From contig DATHII010000219.1 of the NCBI GenBank assembly GCA_035316885.1, forward strand, positions 1 to 8,997: DNA of 8,997 bases, given 5' to 3'. Positions 1 through 6,340 of this stretch are shown piece by piece. Each line of letters begins with the position of its first letter. Positions within the stretch are counted from its first letter, which is position 1. Below the pieces are notes generated by a model that was not told the DNA's origin, ran no database searches, and saw nothing but the letters and a program-made list of their open reading frames with translations. A program made the translations under genes and the position numbers. The stretch comes from DASRTE01 sp035316885 (lineage in GTDB: Bacteria > Actinomycetota > Actinomycetes > Jiangellales > Jiangellaceae).

Positions 1-654
1 GGCGAACGACGCCACCGACGACGGGGTCGGCGCGGCGATCTCCGCCGTCATCCGGTCGAGACGTGCGACGGCGTCGGTCCAGGCCTCGTCGACGCGCTCG
101 TCGGTGTCGTCCCAGTTGACCGCGTTGGCGACCAGCACGACCGTGCCGTCCTCGTGGTCGAGCACCGCGAGATCGGTGGCCAGCAGGAACGCGACCTCGG
201 GCAGGCGGAGGTCGTCGATGGCAAGATCGGGCAGTCGCTCGAGACGGCGTACCGCGTCGTAGGACACGAAGCCAACCAGCCCGCCGGTAAGCGGCGGCAG
301 GTCGGGGAGACGCGGCGTGTGCAGCGCCGCGAGCGTGCCGCGGATCGCCTCCCACGGATCGCCCCCGTGGGGCATGCCGACCGGCGGCGAGCCGTGCCAG
401 ACGGCACGGCCGTCGCGCTCGGACAGCACAGCAGAGGACCTGGCTCCGACGAACGAGTACCGCGACCACACCCCGCCGTGCTCGGCCGATTCGAGCAGGA
501 ACGTCCCCGACCGGTTCCCGGCGAGCTTCTGGTACACGCCCACCGGCGTCTCCCCGTCGGCGAGCAGACGGCGCACCACCGGGATCACCCGCCGGTCCTT
601 GGCCAGCACCCGGAAGGCATCGAGGCCGGGCGTTACGTCCAGGCGGGTCACCAC
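1..654 (-). CDS. trpE: Anthranilate synthase component I, N-terminal part (runs off left edge)
   Basis: TrpE converts chorismate to anthranilate, using ammonia from the glutaminase partner TrpG; it is the first committed step of tryptophan synthesis in the cytoplasm. About 218 codons are present, with no stop before the window edge. They cover the N-terminal regulatory domain: a LLES motif near residues 53-56 (the tryptophan feedback-binding element), a GVWSRYSFVG stretch near 61-70, and a GGLVGFVSYD stretch typical of the family. The catalytic chorismate-binding domain lies outside the window, so activity cannot be judged. The start is a double GTG at 654/651. The second GTG shares bases with the TGA stop of hisI, so translation is probably coupled. 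The hisI–trpE order is common in actinobacteria. Identification is by family recall and the motifs seen. Confidence 0.95.
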   Translation of the reverse strand, partial: MVTRLDVTPGLDAFRVLAKDRRVIPVVRRLLADGETPVGVYQKLAGNRSGTFLLESAEHGGVWSRYSFVGARSSAVLSERDGRAVWHGSPPVGMPHGGDPWEAIRGTLAALHTPRLPDLPPLTGGLVGFVSYDAVRRLERLPDLAIDDLRLPEVAFLLATDLAVLDHEDGTVVLVANAVNWDDTDERVDEAWTDAVARLDRMTAEIAAPTPSSVASFA

Positions 655-1007
655 TGCGCTCTCCCAGATGTCGGGAGCAGGCCCGAGTCGAAGCAGGTGC
701 GGGTGCCGATATGGCAGGCGGGCCCTTCCTGGTCGACGCTGACCAGCAGGGCGTCGCCGTCGCAGTCCAGGCGGACCTCCCGGACCCACTGCCGGTGCCC
801 CGATGTCGCACCTTTCACCCAGTAGTCCTGCCGGCTTCGGCTCCAGTACGTCGCCCGCCCCGTCGTCAGGGTGCGGCGCAGCGCCTCGTCGTCCATCCAG
901 CCGAGCATGAGCACCTCACCCGTGTCGTGCTGCTGGACGACGGCGGCCACCAGACCGTCGGCGTCGCGCTTGAGCCGGGCGGCCAGAGCGGGATCGAGAC
1001 CGGGCAT
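648..1007 (-). CDS. hisI: Phosphoribosyl-AMP cyclohydrolase
   Basis: HisI opens the purine ring of phosphoribosyl-AMP, the third step of histidine synthesis, in the cytoplasm. The 119-residue product has the normal length of the stand-alone enzyme without a HisE domain. The metal-binding core is complete: D81-C82-D83-G-D85 (magnesium aspartates), and Cys82, Cys98 and Cys105, whose 16- and 7-residue spacing matches the known zinc-cysteine pattern. The WVKGATSGH segment (residues 63-71) is also typical. An in-frame ATG at 1073 would add 22 residues, but they are Arg/Ser-rich and unlike the family. It would also overlap the ATG of the divergent gene, so the ATG at 1007 is preferred although its ribosome binding site is weak. 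The stop overlaps the start of trpE. hisF, often just upstream, is not here. Confidence 0.95.
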   Translation of the reverse strand: MPGLDPALAARLKRDADGLVAAVVQQHDTGEVLMLGWMDDEALRRTLTTGRATYWSRSRQDYWVKGATSGHRQWVREVRLDCDGDALLVSVDQEGPACHIGTRTCFDSGLLPTSGRAQW

Positions 1008-1071
1008 GGGCCCATTCTTGCCGAGCCGACGCGGCCGCGACGAAGACGTCCGCGGTGGAACACTGGCCGGC

Positions 1072-1485
1072 ATGACGGCCGACGATCAGCCGCGGTACGG
1101 CACCCCCCGCCGGGCGGTCGTTCTGGTCGCCACCGTCGCCACGGCGGCCTATGCCGCTGTGGCCTCCACCACCGGCGTCAACACGGTCGGCGCCGCCGTC
1201 GCGGTCGCGGTGCCTGGTGCGACCGTGGCTGTCCTGACGCTTCGGCGGCCGAGCCGACTGGTCAGGGCCGAGCCCATGCTCCGCCGTGGCGCCGCGATCT
1301 GGGTCGTCGTGGCTCTCACCGGACTGCTCTGGGAGGCCGGCGCCTACCTCGGCGAGCTGACCATCGGCCAGTACGAGCATCCGACCGTGTCCGTGCTGCT
1401 TGCGCCGTTGCTGCACGACCAGGTCGTCCGCTTCGCCGCCTGGTCCCTCTGGCTCTACGCGGGTTGGAGACTGATCCGCCGATGA
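1072..1485 (+). CDS. Small multi-pass membrane protein, function unknown
   Basis: The 137-residue product is mostly hydrophobic. About four membrane segments can be seen: roughly residues 14-32, 36-55, 72-92 and 116-133, with a short charged loop (RRPSRLVRAEP) between the second and third and a basic C-terminal end (WRLIRR). There is no cleavable signal peptide and no catalytic motif I recognise. It is divergent from hisI across about 64 bases, which should hold both promoters, though I cannot place clear -10/-35 boxes there. The next gene starts inside its stop codon (ATGA), so the two are probably co-translated and may act together in the membrane. Gene reality is supported by the coupled partner and by coherent transmembrane coding; function is not assigned. 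Confidence 0.8.
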   Translation: MTADDQPRYGTPRRAVVLVATVATAAYAAVASTTGVNTVGAAVAVAVPGATVAVLTLRRPSRLVRAEPMLRRGAAIWVVVALTGLLWEAGAYLGELTIGQYEHPTVSVLLAPLLHDQVVRFAAWSLWLYAGWRLIRR

Positions 1486-1682
1486 GCTCCCGGGAGATCA
1501 CGATCGCAGGCTTCCTCGTGCTCGGGGCGGTCATGGTGACTCTGGTCGCGGCGTCATGGACCGGACGCCTGCCACGTGTCGGCGAGGTCGTTGACCTGCT
1601 CGGTGCCCGTCGCTCCGGACGTGTGCTGGTCGTGCTGGCCTGGTGGTGGCTGGGCTGGCACTTCCTGGTCCGCACGAGCTAG
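1482..1682 (+). CDS. DUF6186-like small membrane protein
   Basis: The 66-residue product has a hydrophobic helix at about residues 7-25 (TIAGFLVLGAVMVTLVAAS), a hydrophilic middle containing RLPRVGEVVDLL, and a second helix carrying LAWWWLGWHFLVR near the C-terminus. The tryptophan-rich 'WWWLGWHF' end and the preceding 'GEVV' segment are what I recall of a small actinobacterial family annotated DUF6186. The family name is from memory and its function is unknown. The ATG overlaps the TGA of the upstream membrane gene by four bases (ATGA), so no separate ribosome binding site is needed. The two form a two-gene unit. Confidence 0.75.
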   Translation: MSSREITIAGFLVLGAVMVTLVAASWTGRLPRVGEVVDLLGARRSGRVLVVLAWWWLGWHFLVRTS

Positions 1683-1695
1683 CCACAGCCCGGCC

Positions 1696-1703
1696 AGGGG
1701 AGG
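1696..1703 (+). promoter_or_regulatory. Strong ribosome binding site for the ATPase remnant
   Basis: AGGGGAGG lies nine bases before the GTG at 1713. It fixes the start of the broken gene and shows that its 5' end is intact although the coding frame fails about 25 codons later. Confidence 0.6.
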
Positions 1704-1712
1704 ATCGAGAGC

Positions 1713-1885
1713 GTGGCCACGACCGGCATCGAACCCGACCCGACGGTGACCGAAGCGCACGAGGTCGCCCGGCGGCTCGGGACCGACCGGACAGCGGACT
1801 CGGCGTGTGCGTCGCGATGGCCAGCGTTGTGCTGTGGGTCAGCGAGATCCGCAAGCTCGTCGGGCGCTCGTTCGGCTCACGGTAG
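1713..1885 (+). pseudogene. Remnant of a cation-transporting P-type ATPase (N- and C-terminal ends only)
   Basis: From the GTG at 1713 the frame reads an acidic N-terminus with the segment EAHEVARRLGTDRT (about residues 14-27). This resembles the start of the cation-ATPase N-terminal domain of P-type pumps. The frame then turns into meaningless Ser/Ala/Arg-rich sequence. In another frame, from about 1797 to the TAG at 1883-1885, the DNA encodes LGVCVAMASVVLWVSEIRKLVGR. That is one hydrophobic helix followed by an S/E-x-RK-L basic end, as at the C-terminus of such pumps. The phosphorylation (DKTGT), actuator and ATP-binding regions are absent, and there is no room for them. The simplest reading is a large internal deletion that also left the ends out of frame. 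Homology is from recall on short segments. Alternatives are an unrelated frameshifted small membrane gene or sequence error. Its 3' end overlaps the end of the convergent GH65 gene by 9 bases. Confidence 0.5.
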
Positions 1886-4315
1886 GTCCGCTGCGTCCGG
1901 CGGACTCCGGTGCTCGGGAGCCCGCCCGGCGGGCTGGTGCACCGGCGCCACCTCGGGCGGCGACGGCACCGGCCGGGTCACCGGCGTATCGACGTGGAGG
2001 TCGATCGCCTCGCCGTGGTGCCAGGTCCGGAGGGGCTCGCCGCCCAGCAGTCGGTAGGTGGCCTGCTCCGACTGGCCGGCTGCGTCGCCGTCGGGCGCCT
2101 GCCGCCGGATCTCGACGAGCAGGACCCGCCCGGAGAACGTCATCCGGAAGCAGAGACGCGACAACGCCGGCGGTAGCCGCGGCGCGAAGGTGATCCGACC
2201 ACCGTGGTCGCGCATTCCGCCGAAGCCGGCGACGGCGGCCATCCACGCTCCGGCCAGGCCGGCGATGTGCAGACCGTCGTCGATGTTGCGGTGCAGGTCG
2301 CGCAGGTCGGTGAGGGCCGCCTCGGCCCAGTAGTCGTAGCCGAGCTCGAGGTGCCCGACCTCGGCTGCGATCACGGCCTGGGGCGCGGCGGACAAGGACG
2401 AGTCGCGCACCGTCCGGGCCTCGTAGTAAGCGAAGTTCCGAGCCTTCTCCTCGGGCGTGAACGCGTCGCCGCGAAGGTGCATCGCGAGCACCAGATCGGC
2501 CTGCTTGATCACCTGTTTGCGGTAGAGCTGGAAGTAGGGGTAGTGGAGCATCAGCGGGTAGTGCTCGGGGGGTGTCCGCTCGAAGTCCCAGGCGGCGTGG
2601 GCGGTGAAGTCCTCCGACTGGCTGTGCACGCCCAGTTCCTCGTCGTAGGGCAACCGCACCGCGTCGGCGGCCTTGCGCCACAGCTTCAGCTCACCCGGCG
2701 CGACGTCGAGCCGGCGGGCGACCTCCGGCCGCCGCTCGCAGGCGTCCGCCGCCTCGCGCAGGTTCCGCTGCGCCATCAGGTTCGTGTAGATGTTGTCGTC
2801 GGCAACGGCGGTGTACTCATCCGGCCCTGTGACGCCGTCGATGCGGTACATGCCCGCATCGAAATTGCCGAGGGAGGCCCAGAGCCTGGCGGTCTCGACG
2901 AGGAGTTCCACGCCGCACCTGGTCTCGAAGTCGGTGTCGCCGGTCGCCGCCAGGTATCGCGCCGTGGCGTCCGCGATGTCGGCGTTGATGTGGAACGCCG
3001 ACATACCCGCGGGCCAATAGCCGGAGCACTCCTCACCATTGATCGTCCGCCACGGGAAGGCCGCTCCCTCGAGTCCCAGCTCCGCGGCACGCTGCCGGGC
3101 CAGCCCGAGCGTCCCGTGTCGCCAGCGCAGCGCGTCCCTGGCCGCGGTGGGCGTCGTGTACGTCAGTACGGGCAGCACGAACGTCTCGGTGTCCCAGAAG
3201 GCATGCCCGTCGTAGCCGGCGCCGGTGAGGCCCTTGGCGGGGATCGCCTGCCGCTCCGCCCGCGCACCTGCCTGCAACGCGTGGAACATCGCCATCCGGA
3301 CCGCCTGCTGGAGCGCCGGATCACCGTCGATCTCGACATCGGCGCGCCACCAGAACTCTTCGAGGAAGCGGCGCTGCCTCTCCACGAGCTCGTCCCAACC
3401 GGTGAGCCGGCCGATGGCCAGCGACGCGTCGACCTGATCACGCAACGCTTCAGCGGACCGGCGACTGGACCAGCCGTACGCGATCAGCTTCACCAACCGC
3501 AGCTTCGTTCCTTGGGGCAAGCGAGCGGCGACGGTGAGACGCGCCAGGTCGCCCGCGGCCTCCGTCGTGGTCTCGACATGGTCCGGTACGTCGAGGAAGT
3601 GGTCCATCCCGGCGGCGACGCGAAGCCCGCTGCGAGCGGTGCGGTGAACCAGCACCGCGCGCTGGTCCCGCCGGGCCGCGAGCTCTCCCTGCAGTGGCCG
3701 ATCCAGCACCGCTGCGTCTCGTGGGTCACGGGACGCAGCGAAGACAGGTTCGTTCGCCAGCAGGTCCGACTGCAGCGCGACGTAGACGTCGCCGTCGAGC
3801 GGTTCGACCTCGTAGCTGATCGCGGCCAACGAGCGCTGGCTGAAGGACACCAGCCGCTGGGAAGCCACCCGGATGGTGGACCCGTTCGGGGAGGTCCACT
3901 CGGTGTGCCGGTTCAGCAGACCCGCGCGCAGGTCCAGGACGCGTTCGTGCGAGCGCACCGTGCCGTAACGGATGTCGAAGGGCGAGTCGCGGATGAACAG
4001 CCGGATCAGCTTCCCGTCCGTCACGTTGACGACGGTCTGGCCCGACTCGGGGTTCCCGTACGCCGCCTCGGCCTGGGGCAGCGGCCGCTCCTCGAAGAAC
4101 CCGTTGACGTAGGTCCCAGCTACGGCTCGGGGCTCGCCCTCCTCCAGCGAGCCACGCAGGCCGATGTTTCCGTTGGACAGTGTGAACAGGGACTCGGTCG
4201 CGGCCAGCGCGGAAGGATCGAGACTGGTCGTGCGCAGTGTCCACGGGTCGACGTCGAAATGTGGGCCGATGCTTTCCGACAGGTCGGTCACGGCGCCTCC
4301 CGCTTGTGCGGCCAT
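1877..4315 (-). CDS. Glycoside hydrolase family 65 enzyme (trehalose/kojibiose/maltose phosphorylase-like)
   Basis: GH65 enzymes cleave alpha-glucosyl disaccharides. Most use phosphate and release beta-glucose 1-phosphate; some are hydrolases. The product is 812 residues. A beta-sandwich N-terminal domain (roughly 15-280) includes LSNGNIGLRGSLEEGEP. An (alpha/alpha)6 catalytic barrel carries FWDTE (373-377), GPDEYT with the general-acid Glu500, KQADLVL (604-610), RDSSLS (637-642) and GLHIAGLAGAW. A small C-terminal beta domain ends in a Pro-rich tail. KQAD and DSSLS lie where phosphorylases bind phosphate, so phosphorolysis is favoured. The substrate cannot be read from sequence, and no beta-phosphoglucomutase gene is nearby. 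The start is uncertain: ATG 4315 has a weak Shine-Dalgarno sequence, while GTG 4291, eight codons in, has GGGAGG four bases before it. Reading further upstream would overlap arcC. It follows arcC by 28 bases as last gene of the arc operon. Confidence 0.9.
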   Translation of the reverse strand: MAAQAGGAVTDLSESIGPHFDVDPWTLRTTSLDPSALAATESLFTLSNGNIGLRGSLEEGEPRAVAGTYVNGFFEERPLPQAEAAYGNPESGQTVVNVTDGKLIRLFIRDSPFDIRYGTVRSHERVLDLRAGLLNRHTEWTSPNGSTIRVASQRLVSFSQRSLAAISYEVEPLDGDVYVALQSDLLANEPVFAASRDPRDAAVLDRPLQGELAARRDQRAVLVHRTARSGLRVAAGMDHFLDVPDHVETTTEAAGDLARLTVAARLPQGTKLRLVKLIAYGWSSRRSAEALRDQVDASLAIGRLTGWDELVERQRRFLEEFWWRADVEIDGDPALQQAVRMAMFHALQAGARAERQAIPAKGLTGAGYDGHAFWDTETFVLPVLTYTTPTAARDALRWRHGTLGLARQRAAELGLEGAAFPWRTINGEECSGYWPAGMSAFHINADIADATARYLAATGDTDFETRCGVELLVETARLWASLGNFDAGMYRIDGVTGPDEYTAVADDNIYTNLMAQRNLREAADACERRPEVARRLDVAPGELKLWRKAADAVRLPYDEELGVHSQSEDFTAHAAWDFERTPPEHYPLMLHYPYFQLYRKQVIKQADLVLAMHLRGDAFTPEEKARNFAYYEARTVRDSSLSAAPQAVIAAEVGHLELGYDYWAEAALTDLRDLHRNIDDGLHIAGLAGAWMAAVAGFGGMRDHGGRITFAPRLPPALSRLCFRMTFSGRVLLVEIRRQAPDGDAAGQSEQATYRLLGGEPLRTWHHGEAIDLHVDTPVTRPVPSPPEVAPVHQPAGRAPEHRSPPDAADLP
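4296..4301 (-). promoter_or_regulatory. Alternative ribosome binding site inside the GH65 5' end
   Basis: On the minus strand GGGAGG at 4301-4296 precedes a GTG at 4291 by four bases. It is the best Shine-Dalgarno match near this start, so the true protein may begin at that GTG (804 residues) rather than at the ATG at 4315. The conserved GH65 sequence (DLSESIGPHF) begins right after either start, so protein alignment hardly separates them. Confidence 0.4.
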
Positions 4316-4343
4316 GGCCTGAAGGTATCGCTGCTCGACTACC

Positions 4344-5309
4344 TCAGAACTGTGCCGTGGCCGGCGCGGACGGGCGCATGTCCGGCGGACTTCGGTACTC
4401 AGCGTCGGGAGTGAGGATGGTTCCGGCGATCCCCTCGACGATCGCGACGGCGTCCTCCAGCCGACCGATGGCCGCCATGTCACCGGTGACCTCGACGAAC
4501 CGGCAGGCGGCGTCGACCTTCGGGCCCATCGAACCGGCGGGGAAGTCCTCCCGCCGCAGTGCCGAGGGCGTCGCCCGCAGTATCGGCTCCGCCTGTGGGG
4601 TGCCGAAGCCGCGGAGAACGTGTGGCACGTCGGTGAGGATGAGTAGCGCGTCGGCGTCGAGCGCCTCGGCGAGCACGGAGGACGTGAGGTCCTTGTCCAC
4701 GACCGCCTCGACGCCCTGCAGCCGCCCCTGCTCGTTGCGGATCACCGGCACGCCACCTCCGCCGGCGCAGACGACCACCGCGCCGCTGGTCAGGAGCAAC
4801 CGGATGAGCCGTGTCTCCACGACCCGCTCTGGCCGGGGTGAGCCGACCACCCGTCGCCAGCGTGCGCCGTCGGGCTTGACTGTCCAGCCGCGTTCGGCCT
4901 CCAGCTGCCGGGCTTGCTGCTCGTCGTAGACCTCACCGATGAACTTCGTCGGGTTCTCGAACGCGGGATCGGCCGCTGACACCAGCGTCTGGTTGATGAT
5001 GCTGGCGATCTGCCGGCCGGGCAGTGCGTTCTGCAGCGCCTGCAGCAGCCAGTAGCCGATCATGCCCTGGGTCTGCGCGCCGAGCACGTCGAACGGGTAG
5101 GGCGTGGTCAGGTTCGGGTCGGATGCGCTCTGCAGCGCGAGGACGCCGACCTGCGGGCCGTTGCCGTGGGTGACGACGAGGTCGTGTTCCATCGCCAACG
5201 GCGCAAGGGCGGCCACGGCCCGGCCCACATTGGCTGCCTGTATGTCGGCGTCCGGCTTCTGGCCCCGCTCGAGCAGTGCGTTGCCCCCCAGGGCTGCGAC
5301 GATGCGCAC
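4344..5309 (-). CDS. arcC: Carbamate kinase
   Basis: ArcC transfers the phosphate of carbamoyl phosphate to ADP, giving ATP, ammonia and CO2. It is the energy-yielding last step of the arginine deiminase pathway, in the cytoplasm. The 321-residue product carries the amino-acid-kinase fold signatures in order: ALGGNALL (6-13), THGNGPQVG (47-55), CAGGGGVPV (181-189), VDKDLTSS (204-211) and GSMGPKV (259-265). The length is slightly above the usual ~310 because of a short Pro/Ala-rich tail (about 305-321) that looks dispensable. The start is GTG at 5309, one base after the arcB stop (TGA-C-GTG), so it is probably translated by coupling. The frame is intact and no key residue appears lost. Confidence 0.96.
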   Translation of the reverse strand: MRIVAALGGNALLERGQKPDADIQAANVGRAVAALAPLAMEHDLVVTHGNGPQVGVLALQSASDPNLTTPYPFDVLGAQTQGMIGYWLLQALQNALPGRQIASIINQTLVSAADPAFENPTKFIGEVYDEQQARQLEAERGWTVKPDGARWRRVVGSPRPERVVETRLIRLLLTSGAVVVCAGGGGVPVIRNEQGRLQGVEAVVDKDLTSSVLAEALDADALLILTDVPHVLRGFGTPQAEPILRATPSALRREDFPAGSMGPKVDAACRFVEVTGDMAAIGRLEDAVAIVEGIAGTILTPDAEYRSPPDMRPSAPATAQF

Positions 5310-5310
5310 G

Positions 5311-6309
5311 TCAGCCGCCTAGCGTGGCTACGAGGACCGCCTTGATCGTGTGCATCCGGTTCTCCGCCTGGTCGAACACGATCGAGTGGTCGGACTCGAA
5401 GACATCGTCGGTGACCTCCAGCGAGTCCAGCCCGGTCTTCTCGTAGATCTCCTGCCCCACGGTCGTCTCGCGGTCATGGAAGGACGGCAGGCAGTGCATG
5501 AACTTCACGTGCGGGTTGCCCGTCGCCGACAGCATGTCCATCGTCACCTGGTACGGCCGAAGGAGGGCGATCCGCTCGTCCCACACCTGCTTGGGCTCCC
5601 CCATCGACACCCAGACGTCGGTGTAGAGGAAATCGATTCCCGCGACGCCCTCGTCGACCGACTCGGTGTGGGTGACGCTGCCGCCGGTCGCAGTGGCAAA
5701 GGCAGTGGCCGTATCGACCGTGGCCTCGTCGTTCCACAGCGCCTTGGGCGCGACGATCCGCACGTCCATGCCCGACATGGTCCCCGCGACGAGCAGAGAG
5801 TTGCCGACGTTGTTGCGCGCGTCCCCGCAGTACGCGAACGCGATCCGGTCTTTTCGGGGAGCGTGCTCGCGCATCGTCAGCACGTCGCACAGGCTCTGGG
5901 TGGGGTGCCATTCGTCGGTGAGCCCGTTCCACACCGGCACCCCGGAGTGCTTGGCCAGATTCTCGACCAGCTCCTGGGAGGAGCCCCGGTACTGGATGCC
6001 GTCGTACATCCGGCCGAGCACCCGCGCGGTGTCCTTCATCGACTCCTTGTGCCCGATCTGTGAGCCCGTGGGATCGAGGTAGGTCACGCCTGCGCCCTGG
6101 TCGTATGCGGCGACTTCGAACGCGCATCGCGTTCGGGTCGAGGTCTTCTCAAAGATCAGGGCGATGTTCTTGCCCTCCAGGCGCCGGCGCTCGGTGCCGG
6201 CGTACTTGGCAGCCTTCAGGTCTGCGGCCAGGCCGAGCAGGAACGACCACTCCTGCGCAGTGAAGTCGCTCTCCTTGAGGAAGCTGCGGTTACGGAGGCT
6301 GAAAGCCAT
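5311..6309 (-). CDS. arcB: Catabolic ornithine carbamoyltransferase
   Basis: In the arginine deiminase pathway this enzyme runs in the phosphorolytic direction: citrulline plus phosphate gives ornithine and carbamoyl phosphate. The 332-residue product has STRTR (57-61, carbamoyl phosphate loop), HPTQ (135-138), a DVWVSMGE stretch (231-238), MHCLPSFHD (271-279, catalytic Cys273) and NRMHTIKA (317-324). The length and the LPxFHD and C-terminal signatures fit the long E. coli ArgF/ArcB type. Position between arcA and arcC supports the catabolic assignment; sequence alone would not exclude a biosynthetic role. The ATG at 6309 is chosen over the adjacent in-frame GTG at 6312 because GGAGG lies four bases before the ATG but only one before the GTG. 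It starts 31 bases after arcA and ends one base before arcC. Confidence 0.96.
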   Translation of the reverse strand: MAFSLRNRSFLKESDFTAQEWSFLLGLAADLKAAKYAGTERRRLEGKNIALIFEKTSTRTRCAFEVAAYDQGAGVTYLDPTGSQIGHKESMKDTARVLGRMYDGIQYRGSSQELVENLAKHSGVPVWNGLTDEWHPTQSLCDVLTMREHAPRKDRIAFAYCGDARNNVGNSLLVAGTMSGMDVRIVAPKALWNDEATVDTATAFATATGGSVTHTESVDEGVAGIDFLYTDVWVSMGEPKQVWDERIALLRPYQVTMDMLSATGNPHVKFMHCLPSFHDRETTVGQEIYEKTGLDSLEVTDDVFESDHSIVFDQAENRMHTIKAVLVATLGG

Positions 6310-6311
6310 CA

Positions 6312-6318
6312 CTCCTCC
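6312..6318 (-). promoter_or_regulatory. Ribosome binding site of arcB
   Basis: GGAGGAG on the minus strand (6318 to 6312) sits in the 31-base gap between arcA and arcB. It overlaps the candidate GTG start at 6312, which argues for initiation at the ATG at 6309. Confidence 0.6.
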
Positions 6319-6340
6319 ACGTTCGTCGGATCGGGGCCGC

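Noticed and set aside
1008..1073. A 22-residue N-terminal extension of HisI from the ATG at 1073.
   Set aside because: The extra residues are unlike the family, and the ATG would overlap the ATG of the divergent gene within CATG; the ATG at 1007 gives the normal enzyme length.
711..1682. A long plus-strand frame leading through hisI antisense into the small membrane gene at 1482.
   Set aside because: The upstream part is antisense to hisI and Arg/Pro-rich. The real gene in this frame starts at the ATG that overlaps the previous gene's stop.
1713..2057. A 114-codon plus-strand frame continuing past the ATPase remnant into the GH65 3' region.
   Set aside because: Beyond about residue 27 it is antisense noise opposite GH65; the meaningful C-terminal piece of the remnant lies in a different frame and ends at 1885.
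2204..4414. A 736-codon open frame on the plus strand opposite the GH65 gene.
   Set aside because: It is the mirror image of a GC-rich coding gene, has Arg/Gly/Val-heavy composition and no recognisable domain, while the minus strand carries a complete GH65 protein.
4316..4483. A 56-residue N-terminal extension of the GH65 protein.
   Set aside because: It would overlap the end of arcC by about 140 bases in another frame and is Arg/Ser-rich with no GH65 similarity.
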